From: JAGNLM01 sp964439835 | GTDB lineage: Bacteria > Pseudomonadota > Gammaproteobacteria > JAABTG01 | Assembly: GCA_964439835.1 (NCBI GenBank) | Contig: CAYTPQ010000022.1 | Span: 1 to 51,302 of the forward strand | Direction of reading: 5' to 3' | Length of the DNA: 51,302 nucleotides | In this document: piece after piece, positions 6,477-14,299 of the stretch | Position numbering within the stretch: the stretch's first letter is position 1 | Layout: each line of letters begins with the position of its first letter | Made by a program: the position numbers and the translations under genes | The notes under the pieces: generated by a model | Told to the model about the DNA's origin: nothing | Databases searched by the model: none | What the model saw: only the letters and a program-made list of their open reading frames with translations

Positions 6477-8758
6477 AGGATCACCTCCTCCCACCCTTCG
6501 GCGGGCTCCCCAAGGGGGCCACGAAGGAGGCCAGCCTCTTGGCTGTGGCACCCTTCGACCGAAGCGAAGCAGGGCGCGGGTTTCCGGGCTTCACCCTCAC
6601 GAAGGGGGCCAACCCCTTGTTGGCTGGCACCCTTCGGCGGGTTGGCACCCTTCGGCGGCTCCCCAAGGGGGCCACTCACGGGGCGTTGGCCCCCTTCATG
6701 TGGCTGAACCCCCCGAAAGCCAAGCGGGGCGCGGGTTTCATCGAAGGGGGCCAGGTGCTCGCCCGCTGGCCCCCTTGGTTGGCCCCCTTCGGCAGGCGCT
6801 GGGAGCTTCCATCGCCACCCGCCGGAGAAGTGCTCCTTGATGGTCACCACCCCGAGCCGGGCCTTCGCCCGCTTGAGGGTACGCTCGGCAATCCCGGCCT
6901 CGCGGGCCTGGCGGAAGATGTCCTTCGCCGAGAGGGAGCCCGGGGCGAGCACCTTCTGAAGCCAGGCTTCGGCCTCCTCCCGCTCACCCCGGTCGTCGTC
7001 GCTCGGAGCCGGGGCGAGTGCCTCCTCGGCGGTGACGGTGACGGCCTCGGGTTCCCACAGGACCACGGGGGCGCCGTTCTCGGCGGTACCCACGCTGTAG
7101 GCCAGCCCGGTCAAGTCTTGCGCGAGGTTGTTCTTCACCGGGAGCAGCAGGCGCCGGGCGGGCTCGGCCTGGTCCCGAGTAATCACGAACACGGCGCGGG
7201 CGGCGGCCACGAAGGCCAGGCTCCCGCTCGTGCGGTACATGGCCGGCCCGCTGGACTTGTTCAGGTGAGAAACGCCGAGCACGGCCACCCGGTGCCGGGC
7301 CGCGAGCTCGGCGAGGGGGGCGAGGAGCCCGCGCACCTCGGCGTTGTTGTGCGAGTCGGTGTCCCCGAGGTAGGCGCTGATCGGGTCGACCACCACCAGG
7401 CGCACGGCGGGGTTGGCGGCCAGGACGTCGGCGAGGAGCTCCAGGTCCCGCCGGAGGGAGAAGCCGCGGGAGAAGGGGCGGCCGTCCTGGTCCGTGTCGC
7501 GGACCATGGTCAGGACGTGGATCCGGCTCACGTCGGCCCCCGCGGCCTCAAGGCGCGGGCGGATGGTGTCCGCTACGTCGTCCTCGGCCGAGAGGAGCAC
7601 GGCCTCCCCCTCGGGCGCGGGGGTGCCGTCCACGGGCCAGAGGGTGCCTCGGCTCACGGCCGCGGCGACGGCGAGGGAGACCAGGCTTTTCCCGAGCCCG
7701 GGGTCACCCGCGAGGAGGGAGACCTTCCCCAGGGCGAGTCGGCCGGGCCAAAGCCAACGGATCGGCTCGGCCGCCACGTCGGACACGCGGACCAGTACCG
7801 GCTCCGGGCCATCGGGCGGACGGGGTGCATCAGGCGCGACGTGCGGCGCGGCGCGTAGCTGCACGCGCACCTCGTCAATGCCTTTCGCACGCGCTAGATC
7901 GTTCCAGTCCGTGGCGGACTGCTCCCGCGGCTCCGCGAACATCGGGATCGCGATGCGCCCACCGATTGCGCGTGCGGCCTCCGTGGCGTGCCTGACGCCT
8001 GGATTGCCGGGCGTCGCGTGGTCATCGTCGGCCGCAATCACGATCTCCACGTCGCGATACTTGCCCCGCAGGGCCTTCGCCACGGCGAGCAAGTTGCCTG
8101 CGGAGAATGCGACCGCCACGGCATCACCCGTCGCCTCGTGTACCGTCGCCGCGGTCGCGTAGCCCTCCGCGATGTAGATGCGATCACGCACGGTGCCGAT
8201 CGCGTGATAGCACCCGCTGACTCTGCCGCCGGTGAGATAGCGTTTCTCCCCATCCGGGACAATGCGCTGGAGCGAGTGCATCACCCCGTGAGCATCCCGC
8301 ATCGGGATGATGAGCCGGTATCCATCGGAGCGGATGCCGTGGGCGACGACGCCACGATCGCGTAGATACCGATGCTCGCTGGTCTCCGGACGTGCCGACT
8401 CCCACAGCTCGCGCGCACGCTCGCGGGCCTCGGCACGCACGCGCTCGGTTTCGGCGTCGCGCGCGAGTTTGATCGCGTCGAAGCGCGCGCGCAGCTCTGC
8501 CCGCTCCGAGGTGAGTAGCTCGGAGTCACGGCGTGCACACCACGTCTCGGAAACGTCGGCCCGCCAGCTCCCGAATGCGCCAGCGGCGATGCCATCCAGG
8601 TGCAGCGTGTACCAGCCGTTGCGGGACCCGGGCGGGTCGCCGTCGACGTGCACGCGATGAAGTCTCCCGTCAGGTATGATGTCGCCGTCAATCAGCACCC
8701 CGGCGGTCGCTGCGGCGGAACGGAAGGCGGCGACGGGATCGACGTATGCGGCGCTCAT
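6473..8758 (-). CDS. Toprim and RecA-like (RepA) primase-helicase
   Basis: 761 residues. After an N-terminal region comes a Toprim-like domain (RIYIAEGYATAATVHEATGDAVAVAFSAGN and EIVIAADDDHATPGNPG) with its Glu and Asp metal ligands. Next is an AAA_25/RepA-type ATPase: Walker A GDPGLGKS, Walker B VRLVVVDPIS, and VLGVSHLNKSSG. It would prime and unwind element DNA. A helix-turn-helix-like stretch follows (SLSAKDIFRQAREAGIAERTLKRAKARLGV). The last about 105 residues are Gly/Pro-rich repeats encoded by repeated DNA and probably non-native. The start at 8758 overlaps the upstream stop (ATGA). Confidence 0.88.
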   Translation of the reverse strand: MSAAYVDPVAAFRSAAATAGVLIDGDIIPDGRLHRVHVDGDPPGSRNGWYTLHLDGIAAGAFGSWRADVSETWCARRDSELLTSERAELRARFDAIKLARDAETERVRAEARERARELWESARPETSEHRYLRDRGVVAHGIRSDGYRLIIPMRDAHGVMHSLQRIVPDGEKRYLTGGRVSGCYHAIGTVRDRIYIAEGYATAATVHEATGDAVAVAFSAGNLLAVAKALRGKYRDVEIVIAADDDHATPGNPGVRHATEAARAIGGRIAIPMFAEPREQSATDWNDLARAKGIDEVRVQLRAAPHVAPDAPRPPDGPEPVLVRVSDVAAEPIRWLWPGRLALGKVSLLAGDPGLGKSLVSLAVAAAVSRGTLWPVDGTPAPEGEAVLLSAEDDVADTIRPRLEAAGADVSRIHVLTMVRDTDQDGRPFSRGFSLRRDLELLADVLAANPAVRLVVVDPISAYLGDTDSHNNAEVRGLLAPLAELAARHRVAVLGVSHLNKSSGPAMYRTSGSLAFVAAARAVFVITRDQAEPARRLLLPVKNNLAQDLTGLAYSVGTAENGAPVVLWEPEAVTVTAEEALAPAPSDDDRGEREEAEAWLQKVLAPGSLSAKDIFRQAREAGIAERTLKRAKARLGVVTIKEHFSGGWRWKLPAPAEGGQPRGPAGEHLAPFDETRAPLGFRGVQPHEGGQRPVSGPLGEPPKGANPPKGASQQGVGPLREGEARKPAPCFASVEGCHSQEAGLLRGPLGEPAEGWEEVIL
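6492..6790. repeat. GC-rich repeat mosaic in the primase C-terminal tail
   Basis: CACCCTTCGGCGGG-CTCCCCAAGGGGGCCAC occurs at 6492-6522 and again nearly unchanged at 6646-6675. A second unit around GGGCGCGGGTTTC recurs near 6570 and 6728, and GGGGGCCA blocks recur throughout. It stays in frame with the primase but gives low-complexity protein. Confidence 0.65.
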
Positions 8759-9120
8759 GGCGGCCACCCGTCGCCGTCCTTCGCCGCGGCGGCGATTTGG
8801 CCTGCCCGGCCCATCAGCCGGTCCGCCATGGCGATGTACTCCGCGGCCCGGTCGGGGTCCACATGGTGTAGCTCGCGCACGCGATCCCCGGTGTCGATGA
8901 TCGCGTCCACGGCGCGCGACGGATCGGTGTGTGTGGCGGCCATCATGGTGCGGCCCACCCCCGGGCCGTCCTCCTCAGGCTCACTCCTGACCCGTCGGAC
9001 CTCTCCGTCGAGGGTCCCGACCCGGACCTCGTTGCCCGAACCACCTGGCACGTCGAGGCCGACGTCCGCGAAGTCACGGCGCGGCGGGACCGGCCGCCAA
9101 GCACGAGCGGAGGGGCTCAC
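8755..9120 (-). CDS. Element-encoded protein, unknown
   Basis: 121 residues from a GTG overlapping the upstream stop (GTGA). The first half is Arg/Pro/Gly-rich. The second half is helical (SRAVDAIIDTGDRVRELHHVDPDRAAEYIAMADRLMGRAGQIAAAA). It sits directly before the primase-helicase and is coupled to it, so a replication-accessory role is possible but unproven. Confidence 0.65.
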   Translation of the reverse strand: MSPSARAWRPVPPRRDFADVGLDVPGGSGNEVRVGTLDGEVRRVRSEPEEDGPGVGRTMMAATHTDPSRAVDAIIDTGDRVRELHHVDPDRAAEYIAMADRLMGRAGQIAAAAKDGDGWPP

Positions 9121-9416
9121 CGCTCACCCCCTGCCCTCACGATCCCCCGGGCGGCGTGGCTGGCCAGGGGGGTGTCGGCGGCTCGCCCCAGCGTGAGGGC
9201 CCGCACGAGGTGCAGGAGCGCGGTCTCGCCGTGGCCTGCCCGTTCGAAGAAGGAGCGCGCCTCCTGGTAGCACGCGGCGCGCCTCTCGTGCGCATGGCGA
9301 TGCCACCGTTGGTTGCTTCGAGTCAGAGGACTCGGCCGAAAGGCCGACGCTTCCCTGTCCCTTCTCCGTTTAACGAGCGCCCCACGCCCGGGCCGGCCTT
9401 CCTGGTCGGCGCTCAT
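9117..9416 (-). CDS. Small element-encoded protein, unknown
   Basis: 99 residues. Basic N-terminus (RPGRGALVKRRRDREASAF), then a helical core (RRAACYQEARSFFERAGHGETALLHLVRALTLGRAADTP) that looks like a helical hairpin. Its ATG overlaps the AlpA stop (ATGA) and its stop overlaps the next start. No family recognised. Confidence 0.65.
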   Translation of the reverse strand: MSADQEGRPGRGALVKRRRDREASAFRPSPLTRSNQRWHRHAHERRAACYQEARSFFERAGHGETALLHLVRALTLGRAADTPLASHAARGIVRAGGER

Positions 9417-9613
9417 GACCGCGCCTCGCCGCGGGCACGGCGGATCTGATCACGAACCCACGCGTCAACGTCGTCGGCGACCCAGGCGGTGTAGCGGCGC
9501 CCGAGTTTCAGCGGGCGCGGGAAGTCGCCGCGGGCGACGCGGCGGTAGATCTCCGACTTCTTAAGCCCCGTTCGGGACTCGACCTCTGGTCGGCGATAGA
9601 GTCGTTCTGACAT
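9413..9613 (-). CDS. AlpA-family regulator / excisionase
   Basis: 66 residues: MSERLYRRPEVESRTGLKKSEIYRRVARGDFPRPLKLGRRYTAWVADDVDAWV. This is a textbook AlpA/MerR-like winged helix-turn-helix. Such proteins activate integrase or replication genes and can act as recombination directionality factors in P4-like and satellite elements. The ATG at 9613 has AGGAG 9 bases upstream. First gene of the coupled leftward operon. Confidence 0.9.
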   Translation of the reverse strand: MSERLYRRPEVESRTGLKKSEIYRRVARGDFPRPLKLGRRYTAWVADDVDAWVRDQIRRARGEARS

Positions 9614-9724
9614 GCCCGCGAACTCCTGGCCCTCGATTGGCCGCAAGTGGACTTTCGCGAGAAAGCCTAGACCAGGGGTGGGTGCGGAAAAATAATGGCG
9701 ATCTCTTTTCCGGGGGGGGTCAGC

Positions 9725-10321
9725 CTATCGGGAGGCGTGAGTACATTTCTTGCGCGAACGGAGCTGCTTGTAATCCTCCGCGGAGAAATTGAGTCGAGCG
9801 ATTGTTTTCTCGATCCACACCCTAGCCGGCATGTCTGGAGGTACAAATTGCCTTAGCGCCCTGTACTCTTTCGCCGTCTGCCAGTTTTTCACCTGCCTCT
9901 CGGTGACACCGTACAGCGCAGAGACCGTGGTAATAGGGTTCGGATCGCTGAGGATGCCGCGACTGCACCAATGGATATAAGACAATGCGTCGGTGACGCA
10001 GCTGATCTGTGCAGCGCGCATGCTCCTATCGCCCCGTTTCCGCCGAATGTTGAAAAGGTCAGGAGTCTCCCCAGACAGGACCTCCTTCAGAGCGGACGCG
10101 AGATCAAACGCTACCTCGGGGTCAATGCTCTCCGAATCTCCGGTAGCGAATAGCAGAAGGTGTTCTCGTATGCCCTCGAGCATAAGTCGCGCTCTGTTAG
10201 AGATATTCCCAGGGCTTGCTTTGGCGTCCATGTACTTCTTGTAGCCTGGGTCAGGCTCTTTCACCGGAGCCGGTTCAGGGAGTGCCTCGGGTACGGCACG
10301 GTTGTCTTGAGGGGAGGTCAT
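9725..10321 (-). CDS. Unknown protein of the integrated element
   Basis: 198 residues with lower GC than its neighbours, suggesting a different origin. Acidic/Pro-rich N-terminus, then helices. A possible helix-turn-helix lies at PITTVSALYGVTERQVKNWQTAKEY. The C-terminus is basic (DYKQLRSRKKCTHASR). It lies between integrase and AlpA with gaps on both sides, so it is probably transcribed separately. Cargo or regulator; no family recognised. Confidence 0.65.
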   Translation of the reverse strand: MTSPQDNRAVPEALPEPAPVKEPDPGYKKYMDAKASPGNISNRARLMLEGIREHLLLFATGDSESIDPEVAFDLASALKEVLSGETPDLFNIRRKRGDRSMRAAQISCVTDALSYIHWCSRGILSDPNPITTVSALYGVTERQVKNWQTAKEYRALRQFVPPDMPARVWIEKTIARLNFSAEDYKQLRSRKKCTHASR

Positions 10322-10378
10322 TGGCAGTAAGGGGTGCTATTGCTGACGTTTAACGAGCACGCCTAAGAAGCTACCTCT

Positions 10379-11602
10379 TCACCGCGAGCGGATTCCGTAA
10401 GTGTGAGCCCGGAGAGCCAACACAGAAGCTCCGTGCTCCCAGTCATCAATGCGCCGTCCCCACCATTGCATGAGCTCGCGACGCTGCGGCAGATATTCCG
10501 CTCTGTGATATGCGGCCCGGACCTTGTTGCGCTCGACGTGGGCCAGGTGCCGCTCGATCACGTCGGGGTCCTTGCCGGCCTCATTGGCCACCGTCGAGAA
10601 CAGAGCGCGAAGGCCGTGAATCGTCGCCCGCCCGTGGTAGCCCAGGCGGTAGAGCGCGTAGAGCATGGTGTTTTGTGACATGACCTTGGTCGGGTTGCTC
10701 TCATGCGGGAACAGGTAGCGACCGGCGCCGGTCAGGGGGCGAAGCTCGGCGAGTACGGCGAGGGCCTGGGGCGAGAGGGGGATCAGGTGCTCGGCCTTGG
10801 TCTTCATCCTGGCCGCCGGGACCCGCCACGTCGCCGACTCTTCGTCGATCTCCGCCCACTCAGCCCCGCGTAGCTCCAGCGTCCGGGCGGCGGTGAGCAG
10901 GGCGAGCCGGAGCGCCGCCTTCGTCACCGGGTGCCCGTCGTAGGCCGCGAGCTTCTTCATGAACTCCGGCATGTCCGCGGCGGCGAGGGCGGCCCGGTGC
11001 GTGACCTTCGGCGCGGCGAGGGCACCGCGCAGGTCCGTGGCAGGGTTGTAGGTGCAAAGGCCCGTCGCGATCCCGTAGCGGAACACGCCGCCGATCCGCT
11101 GCCGGAGCCGGCCAGCCAGCTCCAGGGCGCCGCGGGCCTCGACCGGGCGCAGCACAGCCAGAACCTCCGGCGCGGTGATCGACGTGATGGGTCGGTGCCC
11201 CAGCGTGGGGAATACCTCCCGCTCCAGTGATCGCCATACGTCGGCGGCATGGTGCGGAGCCCACCGACTCGACGCTTTCGTATGCCACTCCCGGGCGACG
11301 ACCTCAAAGGCGCCATCAGTCGCGGCGGCGGCGGCCTTCTTCTCAGCCTTGCGAGCCTCGCCCGGGTCGACCCCTGCGGCTTTCAGCTTCCGGGCCTCGT
11401 CTCGGCGGGCGCGGGCCTCCTTCAGCCCCACGTCGGGGTAGGTCCCGAGGGAAAGCAGCTTCTCCTTACCCCCGACCCGGTACTTGAGCCGCCACCACTT
11501 ACCCCCTGCGGGGGTGACGAGAAGGAACAGCCCCCGCTCGTCGCTGAGCTTGTAGGGCTTGGCCTGCGGCTTGGCGGCCTTCACAGCGGTGTCAGTCAGC
11601 AT
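10379..11602 (-). CDS. P4-type tyrosine integrase
   Basis: 407 residues. N-terminal DUF4102-like arm-binding domain (MLTDTAVKAAKPQAKPYKLSDERGLFLLV...KWWRLKYRVGGKEKLLSLGTYPDVGLKEARARRDEARK), core-binding domain, and catalytic domain with Arg in LLTAARTLELRGAEW, HGLR in IHGLRALFST, and the Tyr nucleophile in AEYLPQRRELMQWW. The ATG at 11602 has a strong AGGAGG. It reads away from the tRNA-Thr 3' end, the usual arrangement for integrases that insert at tRNA genes. It appears intact. Confidence 0.93.
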   Translation of the reverse strand: MLTDTAVKAAKPQAKPYKLSDERGLFLLVTPAGGKWWRLKYRVGGKEKLLSLGTYPDVGLKEARARRDEARKLKAAGVDPGEARKAEKKAAAAATDGAFEVVAREWHTKASSRWAPHHAADVWRSLEREVFPTLGHRPITSITAPEVLAVLRPVEARGALELAGRLRQRIGGVFRYGIATGLCTYNPATDLRGALAAPKVTHRAALAAADMPEFMKKLAAYDGHPVTKAALRLALLTAARTLELRGAEWAEIDEESATWRVPAARMKTKAEHLIPLSPQALAVLAELRPLTGAGRYLFPHESNPTKVMSQNTMLYALYRLGYHGRATIHGLRALFSTVANEAGKDPDVIERHLAHVERNKVRAAYHRAEYLPQRRELMQWWGRRIDDWEHGASVLALRAHTYGIRSR

Positions 11603-11637
11603 GGAGTTCCTCCTGACGGTATCGGTCAGCACGAGAG

Positions 11638-11684
11638 GGGGTAACCTCTCCATGGCCAGGGGTAACGGACCCTAAAGTTACCCC
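11638..11684. promoter_or_regulatory. Three GGGGTAAC boxes (candidate integrase or AlpA sites)
   Basis: GGGGTAAC occurs directly at 11638-11645 and 11659-11666, and inverted (GTTACCCC) at 11677-11684. They lie between the integrase start and the tRNA, where arm-type sites or an operator would be expected. Which protein binds is inference. Confidence 0.5.
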
Positions 11685-11800
11685 CGTCAGGAACCGGAAG
11701 CAAGGGGACAAGTCGGGACTCACACGGGAGCTAAGCTGCCGTGCACGCTAGGTTTGATGCGGGGGTAGGGGACCGTTTGGGAAGCTAGGGGAAGGGGTTG

Positions 11801-11876
11801 TGGTGCCGGTTGAGGGAGTCGAACCCCCGACCTGCCGCTTACAAGGCGGCTGCTCTACCAGCTGAGCTAAACCGGC
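11801..11876 (-). tRNA. tRNA-Thr (anticodon TGT)
   Basis: The minus strand folds as a full cloverleaf: acceptor GCCGGTT/AACCGGC, D-arm GCTC..GAGC, anticodon stem GCCGC/GCGGC with loop CTTGTAA (anticodon TGT), T-arm with GGTTCGACT, and encoded CCA. Its 3' end faces the integrase, so it is the likely attachment site and stays intact. Confidence 0.97.
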
Positions 11877-12037
11877 GTGGGCGGGGATTCTAGGGACCAG
11901 CCGCAAGCCAGCGCAACGCGCCGGCCAGAGAGGGTCGGGATCAACCGGTGTGGGTCCCCGTCACCTGACGAGGGAGCGGCACGTTCACGCTAGGGGCGGG
12001 TGTGACCGCCCGGTCGTAGGCGGTGACCCGGCGTCCT

Positions 12038-12340
12038 TCAACGCGCGGGTTCGGCGACCTCCTCGACCCAGTCGAAGCCGATCTCCCAGGCGTGACCGTC
12101 CCTGTCCGCCCAGGTCTGAATGGACTCCTGCGCCGCGACCAGCATGTGCCGACCCGGGGTGTGCCACTCCGGCTCGGGCACGTCGTCGTCGCAGGTGAAC
12201 CCGACGGGCAGGCGCTGCCCAGTGACGGCCAGCGTCAGCGCCTCCTCGCGGCTCGGGGCCTCCAGCAGTGCGTGATAGGTCTCCGCCAGGCCGCGGCCCT
12301 CGAGGTCACGGTAACTTGCCCAGATGCTCCAGCGTCTCAT
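12038..12340 (-). CDS. Conserved-looking unknown protein
   Basis: 100 residues from the ATG at 12340: MRRWSIWASYRDLEGRGLAETYHALLEAPSREEALTLAVTGQRLPVGF, ending ESIQTWADRDGHAWEIGFDWVEEVAEPAR. Trp- and acid-rich, probably small alpha/beta. No signal peptide. An upstream TTG would add 13 residues but lacks a ribosome site. It lies outside the element. No family recognised. Confidence 0.6.
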   Translation of the reverse strand: MRRWSIWASYRDLEGRGLAETYHALLEAPSREEALTLAVTGQRLPVGFTCDDDVPEPEWHTPGRHMLVAAQESIQTWADRDGHAWEIGFDWVEEVAEPAR

Positions 12341-12379
12341 GTCGGTGTGCTCGAAGGTGTGCTGGCTCTGCTCATGCAA

Positions 12380-12839
12380 CTTCTGTGCACCGATTGAAGA
12401 GGGCCAGCAATCACAAGGAGATGCAGTATCCTTCCCGACCCTGTGTCGGCATGATCGTCAAGCGGCTCGACACCCGGGGTCCCGCCGGTCATCGGTGTTG
12501 TGAGCGGCGTCACGCTAGTGAGGCCACGCTCGCGGGCTCGTCGAAAAATTTGACACACGGATGAGCATTTCGCAACCTCAGTTGTGCAATATAGACAAAG
12601 GGTTCCAGTGGGTTTCTCTAGCAGAAGCGAGGCAGGCCGCGGGTTCGGGCGATGCCGCCCAGCCGGGGAGTACCTGAGCGTCCAATCCGCTGCGCCGCAT
12701 TCACGGAACCGCCTCGAATGTCTTGGTATGATTTCAAATTCTGGCGAGCGGTGGCGCGACGGGCGTCCACCCGGTCCGGGGCCTGAGGGCTACACGGGAT
12801 AGCGCCAGGGCGGCCAGGCGACGCACGGGGTATTCGCGC
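12380..12839. other. Gene-free stretch upstream of the RRM gene
   Basis: No convincing gene. It includes an AT-rich patch near 12540-12600 with TTGACA and TATAGA elements in a poor mutual spacing. It may hold a long 5' leader for the RNA-binding protein, which would fit genes of this type, but no clear structure is visible to me. Confidence 0.4.
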
Positions 12840-13109
12840 ATGAAGACGCTGTACGTGGGGAATCTCCCCTACACCGCTTCGGAGGCTGACGTCGAGAAGC
12901 TGTTCGCCCAACACGGGCAGGTCCACTCGGTCAAGCTCGTCAACGACCGCGAGACGGGCCGGCCGCGTGGCTTCGGCTTTGTGGAGATGGACGCGGCGGG
13001 TGCGGAGGCGGCGATCCAGGCCCTGAACGGGACCGACTTCGGCGGCCGCGGGCTGCGCGTAAACCTTGCCCAGGGTCGTCAGCCGAGGGCCCAGCGCCAC
13101 CCCGGCTGA
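12840..13109 (+). CDS. RRM-type RNA-binding protein
   Basis: 89 residues: a single RNA recognition motif with RNP2 (LYVGNL) and RNP1 (RGFGFVEM), plus a short basic tail. Similar to the small glycine-rich/RRM proteins of many proteobacteria and cyanobacteria, often cold-induced. It would bind RNA in the cytoplasm. Transcribed alone; a strong hairpin follows. Confidence 0.9.
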   Translation: MKTLYVGNLPYTASEADVEKLFAQHGQVHSVKLVNDRETGRPRGFGFVEMDAAGAEAAIQALNGTDFGGRGLRVNLAQGRQPRAQRHPG

Positions 13110-13136
13110 CGCGGTCTGCACCGGTGGCGGGCGGCG

Positions 13137-13170
13137 CCGCCACTCTCGTCTCCCCCCGGAGACGTGGCGG
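13137..13170 (+). terminator. Hairpin after the RRM gene
   Basis: CCGCCAC and GTGGCGG pair outside, GTCTCC and GGAGAC pair inside, with a four-base bulge and a C-rich loop. No U-run follows, so it may be a rho-assisted end or an RNA-stabilising hairpin. Confidence 0.45.
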
Positions 13171-13273
13171 TGGGTTGGCAGCGGCGATCCGCGGGTGACA
13201 CGCGACGCGGGGGCGCGTGCGCCGGTGCCGGCTTGATCTCGCGACCGTCGGGGGCGGCGGGGAGGTACTGACC

Positions 13274-13696
13274 ATGGCCGAGGGGGCGTCCAGCCTGTCC
13301 GCCGGTGTCGTCGTGCTGCGTCGAAGAGGGGGCGACTGCCGCTTCCTGCTTCTGCGCGCGTACCGGTACTGGGACTTCCCGAAGGGCCACGTCGAGCCGG
13401 GTGAGGACCCCCTGGACGCGGCCCAGCGCGAGGTGCAGGAGGAGACGGGGCTCACCGACCTGCAGTTTCGCTGGGGGTTCGAGTTCCGGGAAACCCCGCC
13501 CTACGGCCGGGGCAAGGTCGCCCGGTACTACGTCGCGGAGACCCCCGGGGAACGGGTCACCCTCGCGGTGAATCCTGCCCTCGGTCGGCCGGAGCACGAC
13601 GAATACCGGTGGGTCACCCGGGCGGGCGCGCGGCGACTGGTGGTGCCGCGGGTGGCGGCGATCCTCGACTGGGCCAGCGCCGTTGCCGGCTGCTGA
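13274..13696 (+). CDS. NUDIX hydrolase, diadenosine tetraphosphatase-like
   Basis: 140 residues. The Nudix box reads GHVEPGEDPLDAAQREVQEETGL, matching GX5EX7REUXEEXGU. The domain starts SAGVVVLRRRGGDCRFLLLRAYRYWDFPKG. The short form and WDFPKGH resemble bis(5'-nucleosyl)-tetraphosphatases. The ATG at 13274 has GGAGGT. It ends 6 bases before the convergent gene. Confidence 0.88.
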   Translation: MAEGASSLSAGVVVLRRRGGDCRFLLLRAYRYWDFPKGHVEPGEDPLDAAQREVQEETGLTDLQFRWGFEFRETPPYGRGKVARYYVAETPGERVTLAVNPALGRPEHDEYRWVTRAGARRLVVPRVAAILDWASAVAGC

Positions 13697-13702
13697 GGTC
13701 CG

Positions 13703-14230
13703 TCACATCCTGAGCCGATAGGTCGGCTCGCCCGCGGGCGAGATCAGGCCGTGGGCGAGCAGCCAGCCCCGCGCGTCCTCCGCGTCCCCTTCGAACCAGG
13801 CCCGCGCCGAGCCGAGCCGGAAGCTGTAGCCCCACGCGTCCATGTCGGCGAAGAGCCGGTCGCGGCCGACGCCCGGTAGCTGATCCGCCAGCAGCACCTG
13901 CAGGTAGCAGACGGCGGACTCCTCCGCGAAGTCGCCGCCCGCGTCGGTGTGGAGGGCTCGGCGGCGGTTCGCGTCCATGCAGACGTAGTGGCAGGCCTCG
14001 TGCAGCACCGAGTGGACGGGCGTATCGGGTCTTGCGTAGAGGCGCTGCCCGACCAGGCCCGCTTCCGGCGTCCCCCAGTAGCTCCCCGGGATCTCCGCTG
14101 ATGGCGGCAGGCGCGTGAGCGCGAGGCCGTAGTGGGCGAGGAGGTCGCCCAGGGTCTCGCCGGGCGGGCAATCGCGGAGGGTCAGCACGGCCTTGCTCTG
14201 GTCCGTTGCCGACCCGGCTCCAGCGCCCAC
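13703..14230 (-). CDS. Conserved unknown protein with HEACHY motif
   Basis: 175 residues from a GTG at 14230 (start uncertain). The core TPVHSVLHEACHYVCMDANRRRALHTDAGGDFAEESAVCYLQVLLADQL carries HExxH and a downstream EE, which looks like a zinc-metallopeptidase-type site. The C-terminal half has WGYSFRLGSARAWFEGDAEDARGWLLAHGLI. No signal peptide seen. Catalysis is inferred only from the motif. Confidence 0.7.
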   Translation of the reverse strand: MGAGAGSATDQSKAVLTLRDCPPGETLGDLLAHYGLALTRLPPSAEIPGSYWGTPEAGLVGQRLYARPDTPVHSVLHEACHYVCMDANRRRALHTDAGGDFAEESAVCYLQVLLADQLPGVGRDRLFADMDAWGYSFRLGSARAWFEGDAEDARGWLLAHGLISPAGEPTYRLRM

Positions 14231-14299
14231 CGGCCGCTGAGGCGGCTCCCGGCCGGAAGGCGCCGGACTGGCTCGGGCCGGTCCGGCGCGCCCTCCGGG

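Larger units (their letters stand above)
5271..11800. mobile_element. Integrated element at tRNA-Thr, satellite-like
   Basis: The tRNA 3' end abuts an integrase, followed leftward by an unknown gene, AlpA and a coupled replication operon. No capsid, tail, relaxase or conjugation gene is present. I found no second copy of the tRNA 3' end to the left, so the left boundary is undefined and 5271 is only the end of the operon. The element may include the XRE region or be decayed. Confidence 0.65.

Noticed and set aside
6480..6800. GC-rich repeats as a CRISPR array
   Set aside because: Units are irregular in length and spacing, without unique spacers or cas genes.
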